A DNA stretch of 11,113 bases. Origin: Chitinophagaceae bacterium (GTDB lineage Bacteria > Bacteroidota > Bacteroidia > Chitinophagales > Chitinophagaceae). Both the position numbers and the translations under genes were made by a program. This document shows positions 1 through 6,064 of the stretch, piece after piece (the stretch's first letter is position 1; the number at the start of each line of letters is the position of its first letter). The notes beneath the pieces were generated by a model. That model searched no databases. It saw only the letters and a list, made by a program, of their open reading frames with translations, and was not told the DNA's origin. Location of the stretch: contig JAGNOY010000041.1 of NCBI GenBank assembly GCA_017989935.1, positions 1 to 11,113 of the forward strand, in the 5' to 3' direction.

Positions 1-39
1 TAAATAGTTTTTGTAGCATCATCTTTTTCTTTCTATCAA

Positions 40-98
40 CATTCGAGCCCGCTTTTCGCGCTACACGGTAGCTTGCTACAATCGGGGCTAGGTGAATG
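40..98 (-). repeat. Hairpin element related to the 126-bp repeat, opposite orientation
   Basis: The ends pair as cattc (40-44) with gaatg (94-98). Inside them agcccg (46-51) pairs with cggggct (83-89) with one bulge. The apex is a perfect hairpin, gctac-acg-gtagc (60-72). The core around 58-79 matches the reverse complement of the centre of the 126-bp repeat except at two positions, and those two are paired with each other in the stem. It looks like a diverged or shortened family member in the opposite orientation. Confidence 0.6.
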
Positions 99-145
99 TA
101 TTGTCTTCATCGGCAAGGTTTGAAACCACCATAATTTCTTGTTCG

Positions 146-271
146 AAATGATCATGCAAGAAACGAATGCCCGCGCGAACGGCCGTAGCAAACTACCGTG
201 TAGTGCGTAGGACGTGACCCCGAATCATTACCTCTTAGATGATGGAATTAGTTTCGGGGGCGCGCCCAAAA
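146..271 (+). repeat. 126-bp interspersed repeat, copy 1
   Basis: This segment is repeated at 2958-3083 in the same orientation, with four single-base differences in 126 positions and no gaps. It is GC-richer than the flanking DNA. It contains a hairpin actac-cgt-gtagt (192-204), a long-range pair ccccgaa (218-224) with ttcgggg (253-259), and the self-complementary gggcgcgccc near its right end. Flanking sequences beyond the 126 bp do not match, so the edges are sharp. I see no clear target-site duplication and no transposase. A reading frame open in copy 2 is stopped in this copy (TAG in place of CAG at 208-210), so it is most likely not coding. Confidence 0.88.
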
Positions 272-300
272 TTCAAGAAAGCTTAAAATAATTTCAGCCA

Positions 301-308
301 TACATTTG
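301..308 (+). promoter_or_regulatory. Candidate -7 box (TACATTTG) for the gene at 353
   Basis: TACATTTG fits the Bacteroidota -7 consensus TAnnTTTG exactly and lies 44 nt before the ATG at 353. No TTTG is visible at the usual -33 spacing, so support is partial. The box begins about 30 bp beyond the end of repeat copy 1. Confidence 0.4.
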
Positions 309-352
309 TTTCATTGGATTTTTATTAAGTTTACATATAAATCATCTATCTT

Positions 353-1882
353 ATGAATACAATTCAACTTTTTCAATACAGACTGTGTATTGCTTTTATG
401 TCAATCGCTTTGATATTTGGTGTCAATCAACAATCCTCCGCACAACTATCTTATAATACAGGCACAGGTGCAGATGGTGTATACAATGCCACTAGCAATA
501 CAACACTTGCTGGAGGAACTTATAATTATACCAATTTTACGATACAACCAGGCGTAGTGGTTACAGTGACCGGAACCACACCCCTCATTATTCGTTGTAC
601 AGGAAGTGCCTTAATTGATGGACAACTTATTGCCAATGGAGGCAATGGTGCGAATGGTGTGACTTATACAAATGGCGGTGCAGGCGGTATTGGTGTTTCT
701 GGTGGCGGTAATGGAGGTAGTGGTTCTTATTCAGCGACTCTAGGGCCTATAGATGCACAAGACGGTGTGGGTGATGGCAGTGCTGGTAATAAAGGAAGGA
801 ATTGGAGTGGCGGCGGCGGTGGTGGATATGCCAATAATGGAGGGAATGCAAGTGCAACCAATGGTATAGGCGGACCAGCAAACGGGAATATCATGGTCAC
901 TAATTTGCCTGGTGGTTCTGGAGGAGGTGGTGGTTCTGGAGGATACCAATGTGGCGCTGGCGGTGGCGGTGCTGGTGGTGGATTAGTTGTAATTAACGCA
1001 GCAACAAGCATCACAATTAACGGATCCATATCAAGTAATGGTGGAAATGGTGGTTCTGATGATGTGGGCAATTGTGGCGGTGGTGCAGGTGGATCAGGCG
1101 GAACTATTTGGTTGGCTTCTCCATCATTTGTGCATAATGGGTTGTTGTCGGCCATTGGCGGTATCGGTGGTGCTTCTAATGTTGCAGGTACCCCTTATTT
1201 TGGAACAGGTGCTGCAGGATCTGAAGGTAGAATTCGCGTAGATTATGATGGGCCATTGGTGACAAGTGGCACAAATAATCCTGCAATTGGATATCATACA
1301 TCGATTGTGAATATTCCATTGCCTGTTTTAGTAGGTGCATTTTGGGGTAAACAAGAAAATGAGGTGAATGAAATTAATTGGCAAAGTGCGAGTGAATTGA
1401 ATAACGATTCTTATATGCTTCAATTTAGTACAGATGCCAAAAAATTCGAAACAATTTCTACATTAAAAAGTAAGTCGATCAATGGCAACAGCGAATCTTT
1501 ACTTGAGTATTCGGCCGTGCATGCAAATCCTGTGATTGGGCATAATTACTACCGTTTACAACAAATGGATATTGATGGTCGTATTCAACAAGTCTCAGCC
1601 ATGATAGATGTTTTAAGAGATCAAATTGGAAACACCTTAAGTGTATTTCCTAATCCTTGTCAGCAAGAATTCACCTGTCGAGTACATACAAATAGTGAAA
1701 AGATGTTGACGATTCAATTGGTAGATTTACATGGAATTATCATCAATCAAACTAAGTCATTTTCTTTGGCAGGTCAATTATCTTATACGATGAATGTGGC
1801 TAATTTGCCTCAAGGCATGTATTTCCTTCATGTGTTTGATGGCGCTGGATTTTCGATGAAACAATCCATCAATAAGCAATAA
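353..1882 (+). CDS. Glycine-rich secreted protein with T9SS sorting domain
   Basis: A 509-residue exported protein. Residues 1-30 are a signal peptide with a hydrophobic core and cleavage probably at SSA-Q (30/31). Residues about 85-300 are very rich in Gly and Asn, with recurring pieces of the form hydrophobic strand, I-x-G-x-I-x-A/S-N-GGxGG (for example around 85-100, 219-234 and 257-273), which suggests a repetitive beta structure as in large surface adhesins. Residues about 323-420 form the all-beta module common in T9SS proteins, with INWQSASELNN (341-351) and NYYRLQQMDIDG (398-409). Residues 430-507 are a type A sorting domain starting VFPNP and containing LPQGMYFLHV. The protein is therefore expected to cross the outer membrane through the T9SS and be released or anchored at the surface. 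No catalytic domain is visible; an adhesive or matrix role is inference. The opposite strand carries long Pro-rich open frames that only mirror the Gly codons. Confidence 0.88.
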   Translation: MNTIQLFQYRLCIAFMSIALIFGVNQQSSAQLSYNTGTGADGVYNATSNTTLAGGTYNYTNFTIQPGVVVTVTGTTPLIIRCTGSALIDGQLIANGGNGANGVTYTNGGAGGIGVSGGGNGGSGSYSATLGPIDAQDGVGDGSAGNKGRNWSGGGGGGYANNGGNASATNGIGGPANGNIMVTNLPGGSGGGGGSGGYQCGAGGGGAGGGLVVINAATSITINGSISSNGGNGGSDDVGNCGGGAGGSGGTIWLASPSFVHNGLLSAIGGIGGASNVAGTPYFGTGAAGSEGRIRVDYDGPLVTSGTNNPAIGYHTSIVNIPLPVLVGAFWGKQENEVNEINWQSASELNNDSYMLQFSTDAKKFETISTLKSKSINGNSESLLEYSAVHANPVIGHNYYRLQQMDIDGRIQQVSAMIDVLRDQIGNTLSVFPNPCQQEFTCRVHTNSEKMLTIQLVDLHGIIINQTKSFSLAGQLSYTMNVANLPQGMYFLHVFDGAGFSMKQSINKQ

Positions 1883-1909
1883 GTAAGTGAGTTGTTGATT
1901 AGCAGTTAC

Positions 1910-1917
1910 TATCTTTG
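1910..1917 (+). promoter_or_regulatory. Candidate -7 box (TATCTTTG) for the Crp/Fnr gene
   Basis: TATCTTTG fits TAnnTTTG exactly, 68 nt before the ATG at 1986. TTG triplets lie at 1892-1897 but closer than the usual -33 spacing. The heptamer AGTTACT (1904-1910), overlapping the box, also occurs at 2626-2632 upstream of the next gene. Confidence 0.4.
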
Positions 1918-1985
1918 AATGTTCTTCTGTTGAAAGTTGAAGTATACCTTGATTTATTTTTAGCACGAATCAGTAGCTCCTACAT

Positions 1986-2618
1986 ATGTTTGATAGCAAT
2001 TATATTGAAAAGAAGTTTAGTTATCTCGGCAAGGATTTGTTAGAGCAAATAAATTCAGTGTCCGAAATTAATACCTTCCCGCCACACACTGAATTGGTTA
2101 GGATAGGTCAATTTGTGAAAGTGATACCTATTGTGTTAGAAGGCCTAGTGAAAGTGATGACAAGTTTTGAAGACAAGGAGCAATTTTTATATTATATACA
2201 ACCTGCACAAAGTTGCATCATGTCCTTTTCTTCAGCCTTACATCGTGATGCAAGTAAAATTTCTGCTATCACAGAATCCGAAACTACTGCGTTGCTTATT
2301 CCTTCTGAGAAAGTTTCTAAGTGGGTGATAGAATTTCCTTCAATTAATTTATTATTTTATCAGCAGTATGAATTACGATATGCCGAATTAATTGATACGA
2401 TTAATCATTTAATTTATTTTAAGTTAGATAAGCGACTCTTTGATTATTTGCAAGAAAAAGTATATATCACTAAACAAAATCCAATCAAAATTTCTCATAA
2501 GGATATCGCAAGTGATTTAGGCACAGCCAGAGAAGTAATCAGTAGGTTGGTGAAGAAGCTTGAAAGAGAAGGGAAGTTGATACAGCATCATGATAGTATC
2601 GAATTATTTTTATCGTAG
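1986..2618 (+). CDS. Crp/Fnr-family transcriptional regulator
   Basis: A 210-residue cytosolic DNA-binding regulator of usual family length. Residues about 23-115 form the cyclic-nucleotide-binding-like beta barrel, followed by the dimerisation helix (about 118-142). Residues about 166-205 are the winged helix-turn-helix, with the typical IASDLGTAREVISRLVKKLE (174-193). The arginine-containing phosphate-binding motif of cAMP receptors is not recognisable, and the only cysteine is C77, so neither cAMP binding nor an E. coli FNR-type [4Fe-4S] cluster is supported; the signal is unknown. In Bacteroidota such regulators are often found beside a DUF2892 membrane protein, as here, 100 bp downstream. 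That gap contains inverted repeats of the size bound by this family, so the neighbour is a plausible target. No Shine-Dalgarno sequence is visible, as is normal in this phylum. Confidence 0.93.
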   Translation: MFDSNYIEKKFSYLGKDLLEQINSVSEINTFPPHTELVRIGQFVKVIPIVLEGLVKVMTSFEDKEQFLYYIQPAQSCIMSFSSALHRDASKISAITESETTALLIPSEKVSKWVIEFPSINLLFYQQYELRYAELIDTINHLIYFKLDKRLFDYLQEKVYITKQNPIKISHKDIASDLGTAREVISRLVKKLEREGKLIQHHDSIELFLS

Positions 2619-2653
2619 TGACTTTAGTTACTGCATACTTAAATTGCTGCCTA

Positions 2654-2661
2654 TAGCTTTG
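2654..2661 (+). promoter_or_regulatory. Candidate -7 box (TAGCTTTG) for the DUF2892 gene
   Basis: TAGCTTTG fits TAnnTTTG and would place transcription start near 2666, about 50 nt before the ATG at 2719. No good -33 TTTG is seen. An imperfect inverted repeat is centred near -41 relative to that start, and a stronger dyad lies just downstream, so this promoter may depend on a regulator. Confidence 0.35.
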
Positions 2662-2665
2662 CATT

Positions 2666-2691
2666 TTAATCATTGTATAGTCAATGGTTAA
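2666..2691. promoter_or_regulatory. 26-bp dyad, candidate operator before DUF2892
   Basis: TTAATCATTG (2666-2675) and CAATGGTTAA (2682-2691) are inverted repeats matching at 9 of 10 positions around the six-base centre TATAGT. Two arms around a six-base spacer is the geometry of CRP-type sites. It lies between the genes for the Crp/Fnr regulator and the DUF2892 protein, just downstream of the candidate -7 box. Binding by the neighbouring regulator is inference. Confidence 0.45.
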
Positions 2692-2718
2692 TTTTCATTC
2701 ACGCAAAAAATATTTATT

Positions 2719-2925
2719 ATGAAAGCAAACATGAGTTCAGCAGACAGAATTATCCGATTAGTAATCGCAGCTATTATCGCTACACTTTATTTCACCAATG
2801 TGATTACGGGTACCTTAGGTATTATTTTATTAGTCTTAGCCGCAGTATTTACCTTGACAAGCTTTATTAGCTTTTGCCCATTGTATACTTTGTTCGGGAT
2901 TTCTACTTGTGCAGTTAAAAAGTAA
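2719..2925 (+). CDS. Small DUF2892 (YgaP-like) membrane protein
   Basis: A 68-residue inner-membrane protein with two predicted transmembrane helices, about 11-28 and 32-52. The N-terminal pattern SADRIIRLVIA and the C-terminal SFCPLYTLFGISTC (51-64) are characteristic of DUF2892, the domain that forms the membrane part of the rhodanese YgaP; here it stands alone with no rhodanese. C53 and C64 are its only cysteines. The molecular function is unknown. It follows a Crp/Fnr regulator gene on the same strand with no clear terminator between them, and has its own candidate promoter and dyad, so it may be both cotranscribed with and controlled by that regulator. An internal ATG at codon 5 is an alternative start. 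Confidence 0.88.
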   Translation: MKANMSSADRIIRLVIAAIIATLYFTNVITGTLGIILLVLAAVFTLTSFISFCPLYTLFGISTCAVKK

Positions 2926-2957
2926 ACTTTGCTTGTTGGAGTCTTCACGGGGAAAAC

Positions 2958-3083
2958 AAATGATTATGCAAAAAACGAATGCCCGCGCGAACGGCCGTAG
3001 CAAACTACCGTGTAGTGCGCAGGACGTGACCCCGAACCATTACCTCTTAGATGATGGAATTAGTTTCGGGGGCGCGCCCAAAA
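2958..3083 (+). repeat. 126-bp interspersed repeat, copy 2
   Basis: This is the second copy of the segment at 146-271, same orientation, four substitutions and no gaps. The hairpin actac-cgt-gtagt is at 3004-3016 and gggcgcgccc again marks the right end, followed by a run of A. It sits between the convergent DUF2892 and ABM genes. The palindromic right end read on either strand could also help stop transcription. A reading frame crosses it, but copy 1 has a stop codon in that frame and two of the other three differences are missense, so I do not annotate a gene. Confidence 0.88.
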
Positions 3084-3131
3084 ATTTAACATCACGTAAA
3101 ACTAATTTGTTTCTCATATAGGTTTTTAAAA

Positions 3132-3449
3132 TTATGGTTTGCCTTCTCCAAACTCATATTCTCTCTCTACGCAACAAATTCTAACTTTGTAAAAAGAATA
3201 CCATTTTTCTCGACCATAACGCTGAGCTAATACATGATCGCTATGTTTTTTCCATTGTTGAATTGCTTCCAAATTTTTCCAATAAGAAACTGTAATGCCT
3301 ATTTCGCTTCTTGCACTTTCTATACCTAAAAATCCAGCCTGTTGACTGGCAAGTTTTTCCATTTCTGCAGCCATGCTTTCATACCCTTCTTCTACATGAG
3401 TTCGAATGGAAGTAAAAATAACGGCGTAATATTTTTCAGGTAATTGCAT
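3132..3449 (-). CDS. ABM-domain (antibiotic biosynthesis monooxygenase-like) protein
   Basis: A 105-residue soluble protein with the ferredoxin-like ABM (dimeric alpha/beta barrel) pattern: beta strand YYAVIFTSIR (7-16), an amphipathic helix with MAAEMEKLASQQAGFLGIES (26-45), then GITVSYWKNLEAIQQWKKHSDH, where the SYW..LEAI.QW.....H core is typical. The family includes small cofactor-independent oxygenases and also many stress-related proteins without proven activity, so no substrate can be assigned. The ATG lies 2 nt after the stop codon of the upstream secreted-protein gene, indicating translational coupling in one operon with that gene and probably the flavoprotein gene before it. A redox link to that reductase is inference. 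Confidence 0.85.
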   Translation of the reverse strand: MQLPEKYYAVIFTSIRTHVEEGYESMAAEMEKLASQQAGFLGIESARSEIGITVSYWKNLEAIQQWKKHSDHVLAQRYGREKWYSFYKVRICCVEREYEFGEGKP

Positions 3450-3451
3450 AT

Positions 3452-4894
3452 TTAATTTCGAATCACTAATTTTTTAACAGCCTTTTTTTGTTGTTTTATA
3501 TCAGTGATAACTACAAAATAATTTCCTGCATTTAAACTATGAATTGGTAATTCAATTTTATTTTGTCCTTTAAATAATGGTTGAGTAATTAATGTATTCA
3601 CCCTTCCTTGTAGATCAATTATTTCAATACTCACTAAACTGTTTTCATCTGTATTCAAATTTATATCACATGAAGTAGTAGCAGGGTTAGGATAAATCGT
3701 AGCCTGTATTGTAGTTAATTCAGTTGATAATAAACCCACAGTAAAAGAATTGTAATAATAAAAATCTCGACTGATGGGCGTATAACTTCCATTGTATTCT
3801 TCCAATTGTTTAAAGATCATGTTATCGTGGGAGTCGTAATCGAAGTTCGTTTTTCGATACAAACTCCATCCCGAACCAGAACCCGTTTCTTGTAATTCTT
3901 GTGCAACAGTGTTGCCATTATACGTATAGGTTTTTCTTACATCATTCGTCCAAGAGCCATTATTTAATTGAGTAAAATCTTCTACGACTCTGTCTGATAA
4001 ATCATATAGGTATTGTTCTTTTTTTATTGGATTCCAATTATTGGCGCCCGCATAATCTGCCGAAACAATTTGTTCTACTTTTTGAGTGGTTGTATACGTA
4101 TAGCTATTCCTGCTAATATTCACCCATAAATCTACAGCCGGAATGGTGTCCCATTTTTGTGTGATATATTCTTGTAGTAAAAAAGGAGATGTAGAATAAT
4201 TGAATAAATATCTATCACTATTCGTCCAAATTTCTGCCCAATTAGGGACCGATTTTGTAATAATGCTAATTGAGTCTAGATTATAATTGTAATAGTAGCG
4301 ATCCACTTTTTTCCAATCATTTGTTGGGATGTCCCATTTATATGTTTCTTTAGAAAGCAACTTGTCAGAATTGCTCACATAGGCCATGCTTTTTAAGGAG
4401 ATGTTTTCCCAACCATTACTCGTAAAAGATTGTACTACTTCTCCTGAGGGTTTATGATAAGGCGTATAGCCCGAGTAGGTAATTTTACCTGTAGCACCCC
4501 AAGTAACACCATTCCATATAAAATAATCAATTTGAACATTATCATTATTCGCATCATAAGCGTATTCGTATTTTGTTTGATTCGCCCAATTGCTCCCATT
4601 CCAATTTTCTCTAATTTGACTCTGAATTTTTTGTGCGGCTGTAAAGGTTGTAGTATACTTATAATTATTGTCCCACGCATTGCTTGCATTTCCTTTAATA
4701 GCCATTGAACTTGTTTGTAAGGCATCTGCATTATACCCATATACAATAGAGTCTATGCCTTTCCAATTCATGTTGGTATAGTCGTCATGGCGTTGAGCTA
4801 TTTTTTTATATACCACAGTTTGTGCTTGTGTAAAAATGCAATTCAGCGCAAAGAAAAAAGTAAGAAGTAATTTTGTATGATTCATAATAATCAT
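3452..4894 (-). CDS. Secreted W/Y-repeat protein with T9SS sorting domain
   Basis: A 480-residue exported protein. Residues 1-24 are a signal peptide, cleavage probably at TQA-Q. Residues about 94-383 form roughly ten degenerate repeats of about 30 residues with a Trp-rich first half and a Tyr-rich strand at the end, for example WNGSNWANQTKYEYAYD (98-114), NNWNPIKKEQYLYD (285-298) and GSWTNDVRKTYTYNG (313-327). Residues about 398-480 are a type A sorting domain (YPNP at 401-404, then IEIIDLQGRV and LNAGNYFVVI). It is therefore expected at the cell surface or outside. The repeats resemble YD/RHS-like beta repeats in spirit, but I do not recognise the family; function unknown. No feature decides between ATG 4894 and ATG 4885 (MNHTKLLL); the second gives a more usual signal-peptide start. 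It lies 23 nt after the flavoprotein gene and 2 nt before the ABM gene, an odd position for a surface protein. Confidence 0.88.
   Translation of the reverse strand: MIIMNHTKLLLTFFFALNCIFTQAQTVVYKKIAQRHDDYTNMNWKGIDSIVYGYNADALQTSSMAIKGNASNAWDNNYKYTTTFTAAQKIQSQIRENWNGSNWANQTKYEYAYDANNDNVQIDYFIWNGVTWGATGKITYSGYTPYHKPSGEVVQSFTSNGWENISLKSMAYVSNSDKLLSKETYKWDIPTNDWKKVDRYYYNYNLDSISIITKSVPNWAEIWTNSDRYLFNYSTSPFLLQEYITQKWDTIPAVDLWVNISRNSYTYTTTQKVEQIVSADYAGANNWNPIKKEQYLYDLSDRVVEDFTQLNNGSWTNDVRKTYTYNGNTVAQELQETGSGSGWSLYRKTNFDYDSHDNMIFKQLEEYNGSYTPISRDFYYYNSFTVGLLSTELTTIQATIYPNPATTSCDINLNTDENSLVSIEIIDLQGRVNTLITQPLFKGQNKIELPIHSLNAGNYFVVITDIKQQKKAVKKLVIRN
3746..4615 (-). repeat. About ten degenerate 30-residue W/Y protein repeats
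   Basis: The encoded segment, residues 94-383 of the secreted protein, divides into about ten units of 28-33 residues. Each has one or two Trp near the middle, then a polar stretch ending in an alternating Tyr strand such as YEYAYD, YLYD, YTYNG or DFYYYN. The units are divergent at the DNA level, so the duplication is old. Confidence 0.65.
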
Positions 4895-4917
4895 GATTAA
4901 GTGTTTATTTTAGTTGG

Positions 4918-5634
4918 CTATCCATAAAGTTCGAAATGTATTTGTTTTTTATCTATACCCAACAAATTCAGTTCTTGCCTCGCTTCGTCTATCATATTTT
5001 TCCATCCACACAACAGAAAATCTGCATGAGGATTTTGTAGAGCTAACTCTTTATAAATTGGATGCACATACCCACTTCTGCCTTCCCAATGTTCTCTCGA
5101 CAAGGTAGGCATATAATGAAAGTTTGGCATTTTTTCTTGCAAAGCATTCATCTCTTCAAAGTATAATAAGTCTTTTTTAAAACGGGTGCCGAAAATCAAA
5201 TACAAATTTTTACAAGGTAGCTGATGATTAAAAATATGATGCGACATACTTCTAAATGGCGCTATGCCCGTACCTGTGCATATCATCACATAATCTTGTT
5301 CGATAGGATCTTTCAGCACAAAAACACCTGCTGGTCCGCGCAGTATCAATTCGTCGCCCACTACAATATTCTTAAATAAATAATTTGTACCTAATCCGTC
5401 ATCAACCAATACAATCAGTAATTCAAAAATATTTGTGCCATCTGGAGCCGAAGCAATTGAATAACTTCTCCATCGTTTGTTTTTCTTTTCATGAATTGGT
5501 AAATCAAGTGTCACAAATTGCCCTGGCTTAAAATCAAATTTGTCTGCGCCCTCAACTTGAATAAAAAATCGTCTTGTGTTTTCGGTTTCATCCACGATAC
5601 GGACGACTTTACCAGTTTGCCAATCGAGACTCAT
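4918..5634 (-). CDS. Ferredoxin/flavodoxin-NADP reductase-like flavoprotein
   Basis: A 238-residue FAD-dependent oxidoreductase of the ferredoxin-NADP reductase fold, expected to pass electrons between NAD(P)H and a small iron-sulfur protein or flavodoxin in the cytosol. Residues 1-105 are the FAD-binding barrel, with GQFVTLDL (38-45) and the flavin motif RSYS (56-59). Residues about 114-238 are the nucleotide-binding domain, with CTGTGIAPF (119-127), CGW..M (209-214) and a C-terminal tyrosine (FELYG) in the place that stacks on the flavin. No [2Fe-2S] cysteine motif is fused to it, so the partner is encoded elsewhere. I chose ATG 5634 because residues from there match the family N-terminus; an in-frame TTG at 5688 would add 18 residues foreign to it. 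Oxygenase-reductase members share this fold, so the electron partner is uncertain. Confidence 0.87.
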   Translation of the reverse strand: MSLDWQTGKVVRIVDETENTRRFFIQVEGADKFDFKPGQFVTLDLPIHEKKNKRWRSYSIASAPDGTNIFELLIVLVDDGLGTNYLFKNIVVGDELILRGPAGVFVLKDPIEQDYVMICTGTGIAPFRSMSHHIFNHQLPCKNLYLIFGTRFKKDLLYFEEMNALQEKMPNFHYMPTLSREHWEGRSGYVHPIYKELALQNPHADFLLCGWKNMIDEARQELNLLGIDKKQIHFELYG

Positions 5635-5663
5635 AGAATAATTTTTAAGAATGAATTCACCTT

Positions 5664-5671
5664 TAAAAGTA
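5664..5671 (-). promoter_or_regulatory. Weak candidate -7 box (TACTTTTA) for the flavoprotein gene
   Basis: TACTTTTA on the minus strand matches TAnnTTTG at 5 of the 6 fixed positions and lies 29 nt before ATG 5634. It would leave the TTG at 5688 untranscribed, in line with the shorter start. A TTTG occurs upstream on the same strand, but closer than the usual -33 spacing. Confidence 0.28.
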
Positions 5672-5725
5672 CAATATTCTGTGAACAAAAGCGATTAAGT
5701 ATCTACAAATTCATTTGATTTTTTT

Positions 5726-5817
5726 GGGCGGCATACGGGCTATTCGTTCCAAGTCCTTTCCCGTCTCGTTTTTAAGAACGAGACGGGATGCGGGCTTTCC
5801 ACTACTATCCCTGCCGC
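5726..5817 (+). repeat. Palindromic GC-rich interspersed element
   Basis: A 12-bp perfect stem, 5759-5770 (tcccgtctcgtt) with 5777-5788, encloses a six-base loop. Outer bases gcggca (5728-5733) pair with tgccgc (5812-5817). The block stands out by composition and begins TTTTTGGGCG, the head also seen when the 126-bp repeat is read on its minus strand (TTTTTGGGCG in copy 2). The tail gcgggctttccactactatccc resembles dispersed repeats I associate with Bacteroidota genomes; that is recollection, not a search. Only one copy lies in this window, so the repeat nature is inferred. Confidence 0.5.
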
Positions 5818-5987
5818 AATACAAGTTCGCAAGTCCAAATGAAAGTAGGGTAAAACCAACGACTATCCGTTAAACTATCTTATTAAGTGTAGTGAACAAA
5901 AATGACTTATATCTAATACCAACATGTTGCAAAGCATTTTGAAGATAAAATCTTCTTCAGATAGCTATAGGAATGATTTTTTGCTCA

Positions 5988-6009
5988 ACTTTTGCATTAA
6001 GGCAAAAGT
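5988..6009 (-). terminator. Candidate terminator hairpin after the SCO/DUF420 operon
   Basis: ACTTTTGC (5988-5995) pairs perfectly with GCAAAAGT (6002-6009) across a six-base loop, about 55 nt beyond the DUF420 stop codon on the minus strand. There is no T-tract after the stem on the minus strand, so it is not a canonical intrinsic terminator; it could instead be a 3' end stabilising hairpin. Confidence 0.33.
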
Positions 6010-6064
6010 GGAAAATCAATAGGGGACCTTTAAGAATTATCAAATAAAAACTTTATATCAATTT

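Larger units (their letters stand above)
1..352. other. Non-coding region with two hairpin repeats at the left edge
   Basis: I find no convincing gene here. It holds a hairpin element at 40-98, copy 1 of a 126-bp repeat at 146-271, and a -7 box at 301-308 for the gene at 353. On the minus strand, ATG codons at 22 and 19 follow a purine-rich stretch and stay open to the window edge for seven codons (MMLQKLF). This could be the start of a gene lying mostly to the left, but the stretch is too short to call. Confidence 0.6.
5635..6064. other. Large non-coding gap with palindromic elements
   Basis: No coding frame is credible in these 430 bp. They contain the palindromic interspersed element at 5726-5817, a small hairpin GAAGAT-AAA-ATCTTC at 5941-5955, and a longer hairpin at 5988-6009. 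The rest is AT-rich. The gap separates the flavoprotein group from the SCO/DUF420 operon, both on the minus strand. Confidence 0.7.

Noticed and set aside
146..271. CRISPR or tRNA/rRNA explanation for the repeat pair
   Set aside because: Only two copies 2.8 kb apart with genes between them, no spacers, no cloverleaf with acceptor stem, and no rRNA-like sequence.
727..1155. Long Pro-rich open frames on the minus strand
   Set aside because: They are the complement of the Gly-rich repeat codons of the secreted protein (GGN read backwards gives Pro). They show no family pattern, and the plus-strand gene has signal peptide and sorting domain.
2673..2870. 65-codon frame before and overlapping DUF2892
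   Set aside because: It lies across the dyad and the DUF2892 coding region in another frame; the DUF2892 frame has a clear family match.
2909..3121. 70-codon plus-strand frame crossing repeat copy 2
   Set aside because: Most of it is the interspersed repeat, copy 1 carries a stop codon in the same frame, and it overlaps the end of the DUF2892 gene.
5635..5688. N-terminal extension of the flavoprotein from TTG 5688
   Set aside because: The 18 added residues do not look like the family, and the homologous N-terminus starts at ATG 5634, behind a candidate -7 box.
5941..5955. Hairpin GAAGAT-AAA-ATCTTC as a terminator
   Set aside because: Short, AT-rich, three-base loop, no T-tract, and far from a gene end; likely by chance in AT-rich DNA.
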